A stretch of 12,551 bases of DNA from Candidatus Kapaibacterium sp. Its GTDB lineage: Bacteria > Bacteroidota > Ignavibacteria > Kapaibacteriales > HRBIN21. The stretch covers positions 1 to 12,551 of the forward strand of contig JANWXA010000033.1 in the NCBI GenBank assembly GCA_025055465.1, written 5' to 3'. The translations under genes were made by a program, and so were the position numbers. Positions 6,322-12,551 of the stretch are shown piece after piece. The notes beneath the pieces are model-generated. The model was given only the letters and a program-made list of their open reading frames with translations, was not told where the DNA came from and searched no databases. Each line of letters starts with the position of its first letter. The stretch's first letter is position 1.

Positions 6322-6896
6322 CGCTGTCGTGGCTGCTGATATGGGGTGTGCCAGCCGCGCTGTTGGGCATATTCCTGTAACAAAACAGCCAACCGCATAC
6401 GGGCGCGGTGCAATCGTGAGCGAACCGTCCCTATTGGTATACCCAACATTTGGGCCACATCGTTGTATGAAAGCTCCTCAATGTCGCACAGAATGACGAT
6501 TGTCCGAAAAGATTCGGGCAGAGCATGGAGAGCGTGCACAATCTCGTCATCCAGCACCGTTCGGTAGAACTCCGCCTCTACAGAGGGTGCGGAAATCTCT
6601 GGTAAGGGGGATAGCGATTCTTCCTCGTGTTCGTCGTATGGAAGTATCTCTGGCTCTCGTTGCTGATGACGGTAGCGGTTGATGTAAAGGTTGCGCAGGA
6701 TGGTGAACAGCCATGCCTTGCAATTGGTTCCCGGCTGGAAGCTTTTCCAGCTCTGCCATGCTCGGAGATAGGTTTCCTGTACTAAGTCCTTGGCAAGCTC
6801 ACGGTCTCGGCTCAGATACACCGCAAAGGAATACAAGGCTTCCGAGTGTGGAAGCGCTTCACGCTGAAAGTCTTGATAATCCCCTTCCGAATGCAC
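6318..6896 (-). CDS. ECF-family RNA polymerase sigma factor
   Basis: A 192-residue group 4 sigma factor. Region 2 spans about residues 14-80 with AKDLVQETYLRAWQSW (35-50) for the -10 recognition helix and NCKAWLFTILRNLYINRYR (58-76). A charged acidic linker (about 84-108) joins it to region 4 (about 115-172), where SYNDVAQMLGIPIGTVRSRL (143-162) is the helix-turn-helix reading the -35 element. There is no region 1.1 or 3. The start codon is GTG at 6896, supported by an AGGGAAG Shine-Dalgarno 6 nt upstream. It begins 21 nt after the pepA stop, and its own stop overlaps the anti-sigma start (ATGA). The GTNCKAW sequence is reminiscent of SigR/SigH-type sigma factors, whose usual partners are zinc-binding anti-sigmas; here the partner lacks that motif. 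Confidence 0.92.
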   Translation of the reverse strand: MHSEGDYQDFQREALPHSEALYSFAVYLSRDRELAKDLVQETYLRAWQSWKSFQPGTNCKAWLFTILRNLYINRYRHQQREPEILPYDEHEEESLSPLPEISAPSVEAEFYRTVLDDEIVHALHALPESFRTIVILCDIEELSYNDVAQMLGIPIGTVRSRLHRARMRLAVLLQEYAQQRGWHTPYQQPRQR

Positions 6897-6917
6897 GCTC
6901 TACTTCCCTGTTGTAGG

Positions 6918-8423
6918 TTATTCCAGTGGTATGGGCGTCCATGTTCGCAATAGTTCTACTAAGAGGCGTACCCCGATCCCCGTTCCGCCTTTGGGCATGT
7001 AATCAGTTTCTTTGGGGGCGATTGCTGTGCCTGCGATGTCCAGATGTGCCCATGGGTAATCTCCAACAAAGTGCTTGAGGAAAAGGGCAGCGGTGATTGC
7101 ACCGGCGTTTCGCCCGCCAGAGTTTTTCACGTCGGCCACGTCGCTGCGGATAAGTTCCTCATACTCTTCGTAGAGCGGCAATTCCCAGACACGCTCGTAT
7201 GTTCGTTCGCCGGCTTGCTTGATGCGCTCCAGGAGCTCTCGGTGGTTCCCAAAGAGTCCTGAGACGACGTTTCCGAGCGCAACGACGCAGGCGCCTGTGA
7301 GCGTTGCCAGGTCAATAACGGCTTGGGGCTTATACCGTTCGGCGTAGACCAGAGCGTCGGCCAAGATCAGCCGGCCCTCGGCGTCAGTATTCTCAATCTC
7401 GGCGGTCTTGCCGTTGAGGAAGCGCAAGATGTCGCCTGGAACCATTGCTGAGCCGCCGGGCATGTTCTCTGTTGCAGGCACCAGCCCAACGACATTGAGC
7501 GGTAAGCGGAGGCGGGCAACGACAGAAAGAGCCCCGATAACGGAAGCGGCTCCATGCATGTCGGCTTTCATTTCGCTCATATTTGCTGCTGGTTTCAGCG
7601 AGATGCCGCCGGTATCAAAAGTGATGCCCTTCCCGATGAGCACGATCGGTGGCTGGGTTCGTCGGGTACCCCAGTATTCCATGACGATGAAGACCGGCGG
7701 ACGGGTGCTCCCGCGATTGACCCCCAAGAGTCCCCCCATCCCTAAGCGTTCAATCTGGGCCTTGTTGAGGATGCGAACATTGAAGCCGGCTTGATTGCCA
7801 GTTTCGCGAGCGCGCTCTGCCAGCGTCTCCGGATAGATTTCGTTGGGTGGGGCATTTGCAAGGTCGCGCGTCAGGAAGACACCTTCACAGAGTATGCGGG
7901 TGTACTCCACCACGGACCGGAAGCGCTGCTGTTCAGCAGTATTTGCAGCACAGATGGTGAGACGTTCAAGGAGACCATTGTCCCGCGGTGCCGTTATGTA
8001 CTTCCCAAACCGGTACTGGCTCAGAACAGCACCTTCGATCGCTGCCTGCAGGAATTCTTCTGCCGAAAGGCTTCCCACTGAGTGTTGGGGCACAGGGATG
8101 GCTATGTGGCGTAGCTTTGCTGTGGCGGCACGCTTTGCTGCCACAGCGGAAGCTCGGCGGACAGTTTCCGCGTTCAGCTTCGCTTCTGCACCCAGCCCTA
8201 CTACGAGTGCGCGAGGAGCTCGGAGGGCTTTGTCGGTGTAAAGCAGTACCGTGCTTTTCGCTTTTCCGGTGATGTCGCCTGTTTCCAGGGCTGTCTGTAG
8301 CGCTGGCACATGAGTGCTGGTGTCCTGCCCCAGTATCGGGACTTGTTCCTCCGGAACAAAGAGCACAACGGCATCAGCCTCAATCTGCTGCCATCTCTTG
8401 CGGCGAAGCTCTACCGAAATCAT
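6918..8423 (-). CDS. pepA: Leucyl aminopeptidase (M17 family)
   Basis: A 501-residue cytosolic leucine aminopeptidase; family members form hexamers with two metal ions per subunit and release N-terminal residues from peptides. The N-terminal macro-like domain (1-160) is variable. The catalytic domain shows GKGITFDTGGISLKP (264-278) and the signature NTDAEGRLIL (345-354). Expected metal ligands and catalytic residues are all present and correspond one for one with E. coli PepA: K265, D270, K277, D288, D347, E349, R351. A GAGGAG Shine-Dalgarno lies 3 nt before the ATG. It is the first gene of the minus-strand train, diverging from the superoxide dismutase gene across 160 bp, and is followed 21 nt later by the sigma factor gene. 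E. coli PepA also binds DNA in Xer recombination, but nothing here indicates that role. Confidence 0.95.
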   Translation of the reverse strand: MISVELRRKRWQQIEADAVVLFVPEEQVPILGQDTSTHVPALQTALETGDITGKAKSTVLLYTDKALRAPRALVVGLGAEAKLNAETVRRASAVAAKRAATAKLRHIAIPVPQHSVGSLSAEEFLQAAIEGAVLSQYRFGKYITAPRDNGLLERLTICAANTAEQQRFRSVVEYTRILCEGVFLTRDLANAPPNEIYPETLAERARETGNQAGFNVRILNKAQIERLGMGGLLGVNRGSTRPPVFIVMEYWGTRRTQPPIVLIGKGITFDTGGISLKPAANMSEMKADMHGAASVIGALSVVARLRLPLNVVGLVPATENMPGGSAMVPGDILRFLNGKTAEIENTDAEGRLILADALVYAERYKPQAVIDLATLTGACVVALGNVVSGLFGNHRELLERIKQAGERTYERVWELPLYEEYEELIRSDVADVKNSGGRNAGAITAALFLKHFVGDYPWAHLDIAGTAIAPKETDYMPKGGTGIGVRLLVELLRTWTPIPLE

Positions 8424-8457
8424 TCGCTCCTCTGGCTACTTGCAGCCTTCACTAAAG

Positions 8458-8465
8458 CAAAACTA
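8458..8465 (-). promoter_or_regulatory. Possible -7 element upstream of pepA
   Basis: On the minus strand this reads TAGTTTTG, which fits the TAnnTTTG -7 consensus of Bacteroidota promoters and lies 34 nt upstream of the pepA ATG. No TTTG/TTG -33 element is visible at the expected spacing, and the assignment of the organism to that group is itself inference. This is a weak call. Confidence 0.2.
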
Positions 8466-8510
8466 CGAACCCTACCGCTGTTCTGTGCACGCCTTCTCTG
8501 CAGGTGTCGC

Positions 8511-8518
8511 TAAGTTTG
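8511..8518 (+). promoter_or_regulatory. Possible -7 element upstream of the superoxide dismutase gene
   Basis: The sequence TAAGTTTG fits the TAnnTTTG -7 consensus of Bacteroidota promoters. It sits 65 nt upstream of the dismutase ATG in the divergent intergenic region. No good -33 TTTG/TTG partner is visible about 20 nt upstream, so the call is tentative. Confidence 0.22.
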
Positions 8519-8560
8519 TAGGTAGCTTCCGGTAGTGTGGGGAGCTAACACCTGGGGTTT

Positions 8561-8570
8561 GTACGCGTAC
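8561..8570. promoter_or_regulatory. Perfect 10-bp palindrome before the superoxide dismutase gene
   Basis: GTACGCGTAC is a perfect palindrome in the leader of the dismutase gene, directly before the GAAGG Shine-Dalgarno (8571-8575) and 13 nt before the ATG. A dimeric repressor could bind here, or the site could be chance. I do not recognise it as a known Fur, PerR or OxyR site. Confidence 0.25.
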
Positions 8571-8583
8571 GAAGGCATTCGCA

Positions 8584-9300
8584 ATGGAACGCCGTGAGTT
8601 TCTCGGACTACTGAGCTTGTTAGGTGCTACAGGGACAACAGGGCTCTTCGGACAGAGGGGGGCACAGGAGCAGCAGCTTGCTGGTCAGCTTACAGAACAC
8701 ACACTCCCGCCCCTCCCCTATTCCTATGACGCTCTGGAACCCTACATCGACACCAGGACGATGGAACTTCACCACACTAAGCACCATCAGGCGTACGTAG
8801 ACGGGCTTAACCGTGCTGAGCGGGAGCTGGCGAGAGCTCGGGCTTCGGGGGACTTTACCTATGTGGAGTACTGGTCCAAGAAAGCCGCTTTCAACGGCGG
8901 AGGTCACTTTCTCCACTCGCTCTTTTGGAATGTCATGGGGCCGCCGGGTCGAGGAGGCGGAGGGGAACCGACAGGGTTGCTGCGGCAACTGATAGAGCAA
9001 GGTTTCGGGAGCTTTGAGGCATTCAAGCGGCATTTCTCTGCAGCTGCCCTGGCGGTGGAGGGAAGTGGATGGGCTCTGCTGCACTACCGGCCTGCGGATG
9101 GACGCCTCATCGTCCTCCAGGCCGAGAACCAACACAAGCTCACTCCTTGGGGAGCCATTCCGTTGATGGGGATTGACGTCTGGGAGCACGCCTACTACCT
9201 CAAGTACCAGAACCGCCGCAAGGATTACATTGAAGCCTGGTGGAATGTTGTCAACTGGGCACAGGTAGAGCAGAACCTACATACTGCTATGGGCAAGTAG
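8584..9300 (+). CDS. sod: Fe/Mn superoxide dismutase with Tat-type signal peptide
   Basis: A 238-residue iron/manganese superoxide dismutase converting superoxide to oxygen and hydrogen peroxide. The N-terminus MERREFLGLLSLLG followed by a Gly/Thr/Leu-rich stretch looks like a twin-arginine signal (RREFLG), absent from the usual cytoplasmic enzyme of about 200 residues. It suggests export of a folded, metal-loaded enzyme to the periplasm. Metal ligands are H63 (in LHHTKHH), H111 (LHSLFW), D198 and H202 (DVWEHAYY). The second-sphere pattern, Gly107 with Gln183 (AENQ), resembles manganese rather than iron enzymes, though cambialistic use cannot be excluded. A GAAGG Shine-Dalgarno lies 8 nt before the ATG. 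It is the first plus-strand gene, divergent from pepA, and ends 12 nt before the nucleotidyltransferase gene. Confidence 0.93.
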   Translation: MERREFLGLLSLLGATGTTGLFGQRGAQEQQLAGQLTEHTLPPLPYSYDALEPYIDTRTMELHHTKHHQAYVDGLNRAERELARARASGDFTYVEYWSKKAAFNGGGHFLHSLFWNVMGPPGRGGGGEPTGLLRQLIEQGFGSFEAFKRHFSAAALAVEGSGWALLHYRPADGRLIVLQAENQHKLTPWGAIPLMGIDVWEHAYYLKYQNRRKDYIEAWWNVVNWAQVEQNLHTAMGK

Positions 9301-9312
9301 CCAGAAGGTCCA

Positions 9313-10029
9313 ATGGAGGCAGTCATCCTTGCTGGAGGGTTAGGCGAGCGTCTTCGTCCGCTGACGAAAATTATTCCGAAGCCTTTGCTGCCGGTTGGAG
9401 AGCGCTCCGTGCTGGAAATTACTCTCCTGGGGCTCAAGCGGAGCGGCGTCCGCCGAATTTTCGTGGCGCTCAACTACCAGTCTGAGCTCTTCAAGGCCTT
9501 CCTGGGGGACGGGAGCCGTTGGGGGCTCCAGATTGAGTGTTCGGTTGAAGACCGGCCCTTGGGGACCGCAGGACCGCTCCGCCTATTTGCTGACCGGCTG
9601 CGCCGCTCGTTCGTTGTTATCAATGGCGACATCTTGACAAACCTGAATTTCCGTAGCCTGCTGCAGTACCACCGTCATCACAGGGCTTTGGCGACAGTTG
9701 TCACGAAGCAACTCACGTTGCCCCTCCGCTATGGAGTCGTTACAGCAAAGGAGGGATATATTCAGCGGCTTGAGGAGAAGCCAAACGTTCACGCGGAAGT
9801 GGTGGCTGGTATCTACGCCTGTGAGCCGGAAGTACTGCAGCACATTCCGCCGCAAGAGTACTACACGATGCCACAGCTCATCCACCGACTCTTGGACATG
9901 GGACAGCCAGTGGCCCAGTTTCCTTTGCGGGATTACTGGCTGGACATCGGACAGATGGAAGATTACGAACGGGCTCAGCAGCTCTATGCTCAGGGTGCTT
10001 TTGATGAGCTCGTCGGCGATGCAACGTGA
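9313..10029 (+). CDS. Sugar-phosphate nucleotidyltransferase (NDP-sugar pyrophosphorylase)
   Basis: A 238-residue enzyme that joins a sugar-1-phosphate to a nucleoside triphosphate, releasing pyrophosphate and giving an NDP-sugar. It shows the signature LAGGLGERLRPLT (6-18), the PKPLLPV segment (22-28), PLGTAGPL (82-89), the metal-binding NGD (104-106), EEKP (154-157) and the closing WLDIG (209-213). No C-terminal left-handed beta-helix is attached, so it is the short form, like RmlA/HddC-type and mannose- or heptose-1-phosphate transferases; sequence alone does not settle the sugar or nucleotide. An AGAAGG Shine-Dalgarno lies 4 nt before the ATG. The last 11 nt overlap the methyltransferase gene. 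With the next two genes it forms an activated-sugar cassette, probably for a surface polysaccharide. Confidence 0.87.
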   Translation: MEAVILAGGLGERLRPLTKIIPKPLLPVGERSVLEITLLGLKRSGVRRIFVALNYQSELFKAFLGDGSRWGLQIECSVEDRPLGTAGPLRLFADRLRRSFVVINGDILTNLNFRSLLQYHRHHRALATVVTKQLTLPLRYGVVTAKEGYIQRLEEKPNVHAEVVAGIYACEPEVLQHIPPQEYYTMPQLIHRLLDMGQPVAQFPLRDYWLDIGQMEDYERAQQLYAQGAFDELVGDAT

Positions 10030-10672
10030 GCCAGACTTCCACCGCCCGTGGTATCCCACAGCATTGGAACTCTTTGAGAAGGCGGCTGCAGGGAAGCGCT
10101 GCCGTGTGTTGGACGTTGGCGGTGGTGCTGCGGAAATGGCAGTGCTCCTCCGCGAGCGTGGGCATACAGTGGAGTTTGTAGACATTGACGAGAACAACGT
10201 CGCCCGTGCACGCCAGTTGGGGTTTCTAGCGTACCGCCATGATTGCAACCGGCCGCTGACAGAGCTCTTTGAGCCGGAGCGCTACGATGCGGCATTGCTC
10301 TTGGAGGTCATAGAACACATTGTCCACACTCAGGTCCTATTGCGTAGTCTCTGGCGATGTCTGCGCCCGGGCGGGTTCGTCGTCGTGACAACCCCGAATG
10401 TTGCCCATCTCTGGTGGCGTCTGCGGGCACTCTTGGGCCATCCACCACGGGGTGAGGGGTACCATGTGCGCTTCTTTACGTATGCACTCCTCTGCCGCGA
10501 GCTCCACACTGCTGGCTTCCGGATTGAGCGTGAGGCACATGCGACCTCAACGTTCGGACTCAATGCCATCCGCGTGTTGTTGGGCAAACCACCAGTGCGG
10601 CTCCCGTTCCCGAAGCCACTCCGTGGACTGTTTGTAAGGAACTTTGCGGTAGTAGCGCGGAAGTCCCCATGA
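10019..10672 (+). CDS. Class I SAM-dependent methyltransferase
   Basis: A 217-residue Rossmann-fold methyltransferase. Motif I is VLDVGGGAAEMA (30-41), motif II ends with the acidic pair VDID (54-57) that should hold the SAM ribose, the post-II region has YDAALLLEVIEHI (89-101), and motif III is LRPGGFVVVTTPN (115-127). This pattern is close to the Methyltransf_11/23 and MetW-like families. The substrate is unknown; its place between a nucleotidyltransferase and an epimerase suggests a sugar or lipid-linked sugar. The reading frame is open back to 9698, but that part lies inside the preceding gene and reads as an out-of-frame shadow; I choose the ATG at 10019, giving an 11-nt overlap. Its stop overlaps the epimerase start as ATGA. 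Confidence 0.85.
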   Translation: MQREPDFHRPWYPTALELFEKAAAGKRCRVLDVGGGAAEMAVLLRERGHTVEFVDIDENNVARARQLGFLAYRHDCNRPLTELFEPERYDAALLLEVIEHIVHTQVLLRSLWRCLRPGGFVVVTTPNVAHLWWRLRALLGHPPRGEGYHVRFFTYALLCRELHTAGFRIEREAHATSTFGLNAIRVLLGKPPVRLPFPKPLRGLFVRNFAVVARKSP

Positions 10673-11625
10673 GTGCCCAGGCGTGGCAGGACTTTTACCA
10701 GGACCGGCCGGTGATCGTCCTCGGAGGTGCAGGGTTCTTAGGGAGTCACCTTACAGAGCGGTTGGTCGAGCTTGGCGCGCGGGTGACAGTGGTAGACGCT
10801 CTGGTACCAGGGAGTGGTGGACGGTTGGACAATCTTGCAACGGTTGTCCCACGGATTCGCTTCGTGCAGGCCAACTATGGGGATACGTCGGCATGGGTGT
10901 CAGCGTTGGAGCCTGGGAGCATCGTCTTCCACTGCGCTGCTCTCAATACGCACCGCTGGTGCAATGAGCATCCGGAGCAGGATGCCCGTTGGAACTACCT
11001 ACCGAACTGTGCCCTTGCGGGACTGTTGCATCGGCTCTCGTTCTCGGTCCGGCTCCTCTATGCCAGCAGTCGGACAGTCTACGCGCAGGGTTCTGCCCGT
11101 GTCGTGACGGAGGGCCATCCTGTGGCTCCTATTGATGTCTACAGCCTCCACTGCTGGGCAAGCGAGCAAGTCCTGGCGCGGCTTCTGGGACCACGTCATG
11201 GTGTCGTCCTGCTACGGCTTCCCCATCTCTATGGGCCTCGGCAGCGGTTGCAAGGCATAGAGATTGGGTTCATGGGCGAGCTCCTTGAGGCGGCGCTTTC
11301 GGGGAAGCCATACGAGCTCTTCGCTGCTGGTGAGGTCTACCGCGATGTGCTCTACGTCGGCGATGCTGCGGAGATTTTCCCGCGTCTGGGTGCTCACTCG
11401 GTCACCGGTGTCTTCAACGTGCCGGGGGCCTATGTATCGGCTCGAACGATAGCGCAGACGTTGGAGAACCTGTGCGGTTGGAACACGTATCGGCTGGTGG
11501 AAACCCGGGCGCCCTCTTTTCCTCGCCTCTCTGGACAGAAGCTCCGGAAGGTCTTGGGCCGGTTACCACAGACCCCGCTGCAGGAAGGGTTGTGGAGAAC
11601 ACTCCAGGCATTCCAGCAGTACTGA
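10669..11625 (+). CDS. NAD-dependent sugar epimerase/dehydratase (extended SDR) with altered active site
   Basis: A 318-residue extended short-chain dehydrogenase. The NAD-binding glycine motif is GGAGFLG (19-25; G19, G22, G25), followed by a strand ending VVD (41-43) that favours NAD(H). The serine motif SSRTVY (133-138, S134) is present, as is LYGPRQR (about 191-197) in the substrate region. The catalytic tyrosine motif is unusual: Y158 is followed by SLHC, so the lysine expected four residues later is Cys162, while the E166 after it is kept. Without that lysine the usual proton relay and nicotinamide ribose contact would be altered, so activity may be lost or changed. Family members act on NDP-sugars as 4-epimerases or 4,6-dehydratases. 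The start overlaps the methyltransferase stop (ATGA); the ORF is otherwise intact. Confidence 0.85.
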   Translation: MSAQAWQDFYQDRPVIVLGGAGFLGSHLTERLVELGARVTVVDALVPGSGGRLDNLATVVPRIRFVQANYGDTSAWVSALEPGSIVFHCAALNTHRWCNEHPEQDARWNYLPNCALAGLLHRLSFSVRLLYASSRTVYAQGSARVVTEGHPVAPIDVYSLHCWASEQVLARLLGPRHGVVLLRLPHLYGPRQRLQGIEIGFMGELLEAALSGKPYELFAAGEVYRDVLYVGDAAEIFPRLGAHSVTGVFNVPGAYVSARTIAQTLENLCGWNTYRLVETRAPSFPRLSGQKLRKVLGRLPQTPLQEGLWRTLQAFQQY

Positions 11626-11676
11626 GACGCTATTTTTGTGCCCTACCGGGTAAGTTGGAGTGCAGTAGCAGGTGTG

Positions 11677-12551
11677 ATGGCTTTTCAAGGCGTGGACTAC
11701 TATCGGCTGGACGACCTACTGACTCCAGAGCAGGAGTTGGTGCGCCAGACAGTGCGCGACTTCGTTGAGGCAGAGGTCATCCCTATCATTGAGCAGCACT
11801 ACCGGGAGGGGACCTATCCAATGCATCTCGTGCCGAAGATGGCCGAACTGGGGCTCTTTGGAATTACGCTGCCCTCTGACTATGGTTGTGCTGGGGCTGA
11901 CAACATCACGTATGGCTTAGTCATGCAAGAACTGGAGCGGGGGGACTCAGCGGTTCGGTCGTTTGTGTCGGTGCAGAGTGCTCTGGTGATGTACCCGATC
12001 TACACCTATGGCACTGAGGAGCAGAGGCGGAAGTGGCTACCCAAGCTGGCCCGCGGCGAAGCCATCGGCTGTTTCGGGTTAACGGAGCCCGACTACGGCT
12101 CTAACCCTGCCGGTATGCTGACGACGGCTCGGCGGACGTCCTGCGGTTTTGTGCTCAACGGCACGAAGATGTGGATTACGAACGGCTCCATCGCCGACGT
12201 AGCAGTCGTCTGGGCAAAGCTGGATGGTGAGATCCATGGTTTCATAGTGGAGAGGGGCACTCCTGGCTTCACCACCGTGGAGATGAAGAACAAGCACTCG
12301 TTGCGGGCATCCGTAACGTCAGAGCTCATCTTTCAGGATTGCGAAATCCCGAAGGAGAATATGCTTCAAGTTCATGGCCTCAAGGGCCCGCTGAGCTGCT
12401 TGACGCAGGCTCGCTACGGGATTGCCTGGGGTGCCGTCGGCTCGGCGATGGCCACGTTTGAAGTCGCTCTCAACTATGCGAAGACGCGGATCCAGTTCGG
12501 GCGTCCGATTGCCAGCTTCCAGCTCATCCAGGACAAACTGGTATGGATGTT
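11677..12551 (+). CDS. Glutaryl-CoA dehydrogenase-like acyl-CoA dehydrogenase, C-terminus cut off
   Basis: The first 291 residues of an acyl-CoA dehydrogenase, an FAD enzyme oxidising acyl-CoA to the enoyl form. Family marks are GCFGLTEPDYGS (131-142) and WITNGSIADV (166-175) around the flavin, and the start of the C-terminal helical domain RYGIAWGAVGSA (246-257). Similarity is closest to glutaryl-CoA dehydrogenase: RSFVSVQSALVMYPI (94-108), VVWAK (177-181), SLRAS (208-212) and CLTQARYGIAWG (241-252). Arg94 corresponds to the arginine that meets the substrate carboxylate in that family. The catalytic glutamate lies beyond the window. The usual GSDP is GSNP here. The ATG at 11677 is preferred, though a GTG lies immediately before it and the frame is open back to the epimerase stop. 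It follows the epimerase by 51 nt; co-transcription is possible but its role is unrelated. Confidence 0.88.
   Translation, partial: MAFQGVDYYRLDDLLTPEQELVRQTVRDFVEAEVIPIIEQHYREGTYPMHLVPKMAELGLFGITLPSDYGCAGADNITYGLVMQELERGDSAVRSFVSVQSALVMYPIYTYGTEEQRRKWLPKLARGEAIGCFGLTEPDYGSNPAGMLTTARRTSCGFVLNGTKMWITNGSIADVAVVWAKLDGEIHGFIVERGTPGFTTVEMKNKHSLRASVTSELIFQDCEIPKENMLQVHGLKGPLSCLTQARYGIAWGAVGSAMATFEVALNYAKTRIQFGRPIASFQLIQDKLVWM

Noticed and set aside
9698..10018. Upstream extension of the methyltransferase frame
   Set aside because: The 107 extra residues lie within the nucleotidyltransferase in another frame and read as a Ser/Arg/Trp-rich shadow; the ATG at 10019 begins the homologous part.
9583..10248. 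A 221-codon minus-strand ORF opposite the nucleotidyltransferase and methyltransferase genes
   Set aside because: The plus-strand frames carry unmistakable catalytic motifs throughout; the antisense product has none.

Overview
The window is a dense stretch of Gram-negative bacterial chromosome with no mobile element, CRISPR array or RNA gene that I can see. A CMP-KDO synthetase gene points to a lipopolysaccharide outer membrane. Two proteins favour the Bacteroidota/Chlorobiota side of the FCB group: a DUF4286-type protein, and a GlmM-like mutase with a GEGSGG sugar loop and the HYGRDALVG sequence after it. The placement is inference from protein character only. Some starts have a purine-rich Shine-Dalgarno (pepA, sigma factor, sod, nucleotidyltransferase); others have none and probably depend on translational coupling.

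Left two thirds (1-8423, minus strand): one train of co-directional genes. In transcription order: pepA (leucyl aminopeptidase), an ECF sigma factor, a membrane protein that is probably its anti-sigma factor, an exported TlpA-like thioredoxin, an exported Xaa-Pro aminopeptidase, a GlmM-type phosphohexomutase, a 202-bp gap holding a tiny Cys/His ORF, a DUF4286 protein, a PlsC acyltransferase, gatC, and kdsB, which runs off the left edge. Most junctions are 1-4 nt overlaps or gaps under 25 nt. The train mixes envelope synthesis (GlmM, PlsC, KdsB), peptide turnover (PepA, Xaa-Pro peptidase), charging of tRNA (GatC) and a sigma/anti-sigma/thioredoxin block that looks like an envelope or redox stress module.

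A 160-bp divergent region (8424-8583) separates this train from the plus-strand genes. It carries weak promoter-like matches for both directions and a perfect 10-bp palindrome just upstream of the superoxide dismutase gene.

Right third (8584-12551, plus strand): a Tat-signal superoxide dismutase, then three tightly packed sugar genes (nucleotidyltransferase, SAM methyltransferase, extended-SDR NAD-dependent epimerase), then a glutaryl-CoA-dehydrogenase-like acyl-CoA dehydrogenase cut by the right edge. The sugar genes probably supply or modify an activated sugar for surface polysaccharide. The epimerase lacks the usual catalytic lysine (YxxxC instead of YxxxK).

Most of the window is ordinary housekeeping and envelope content. 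The items most worth a second look are the altered epimerase active site, the sigma/anti-sigma/thioredoxin cassette whose anti-sigma protein lacks the standard zinc motif, and the small Cys/His ORF after glmM. I see no convincing evidence for a wholly new system.
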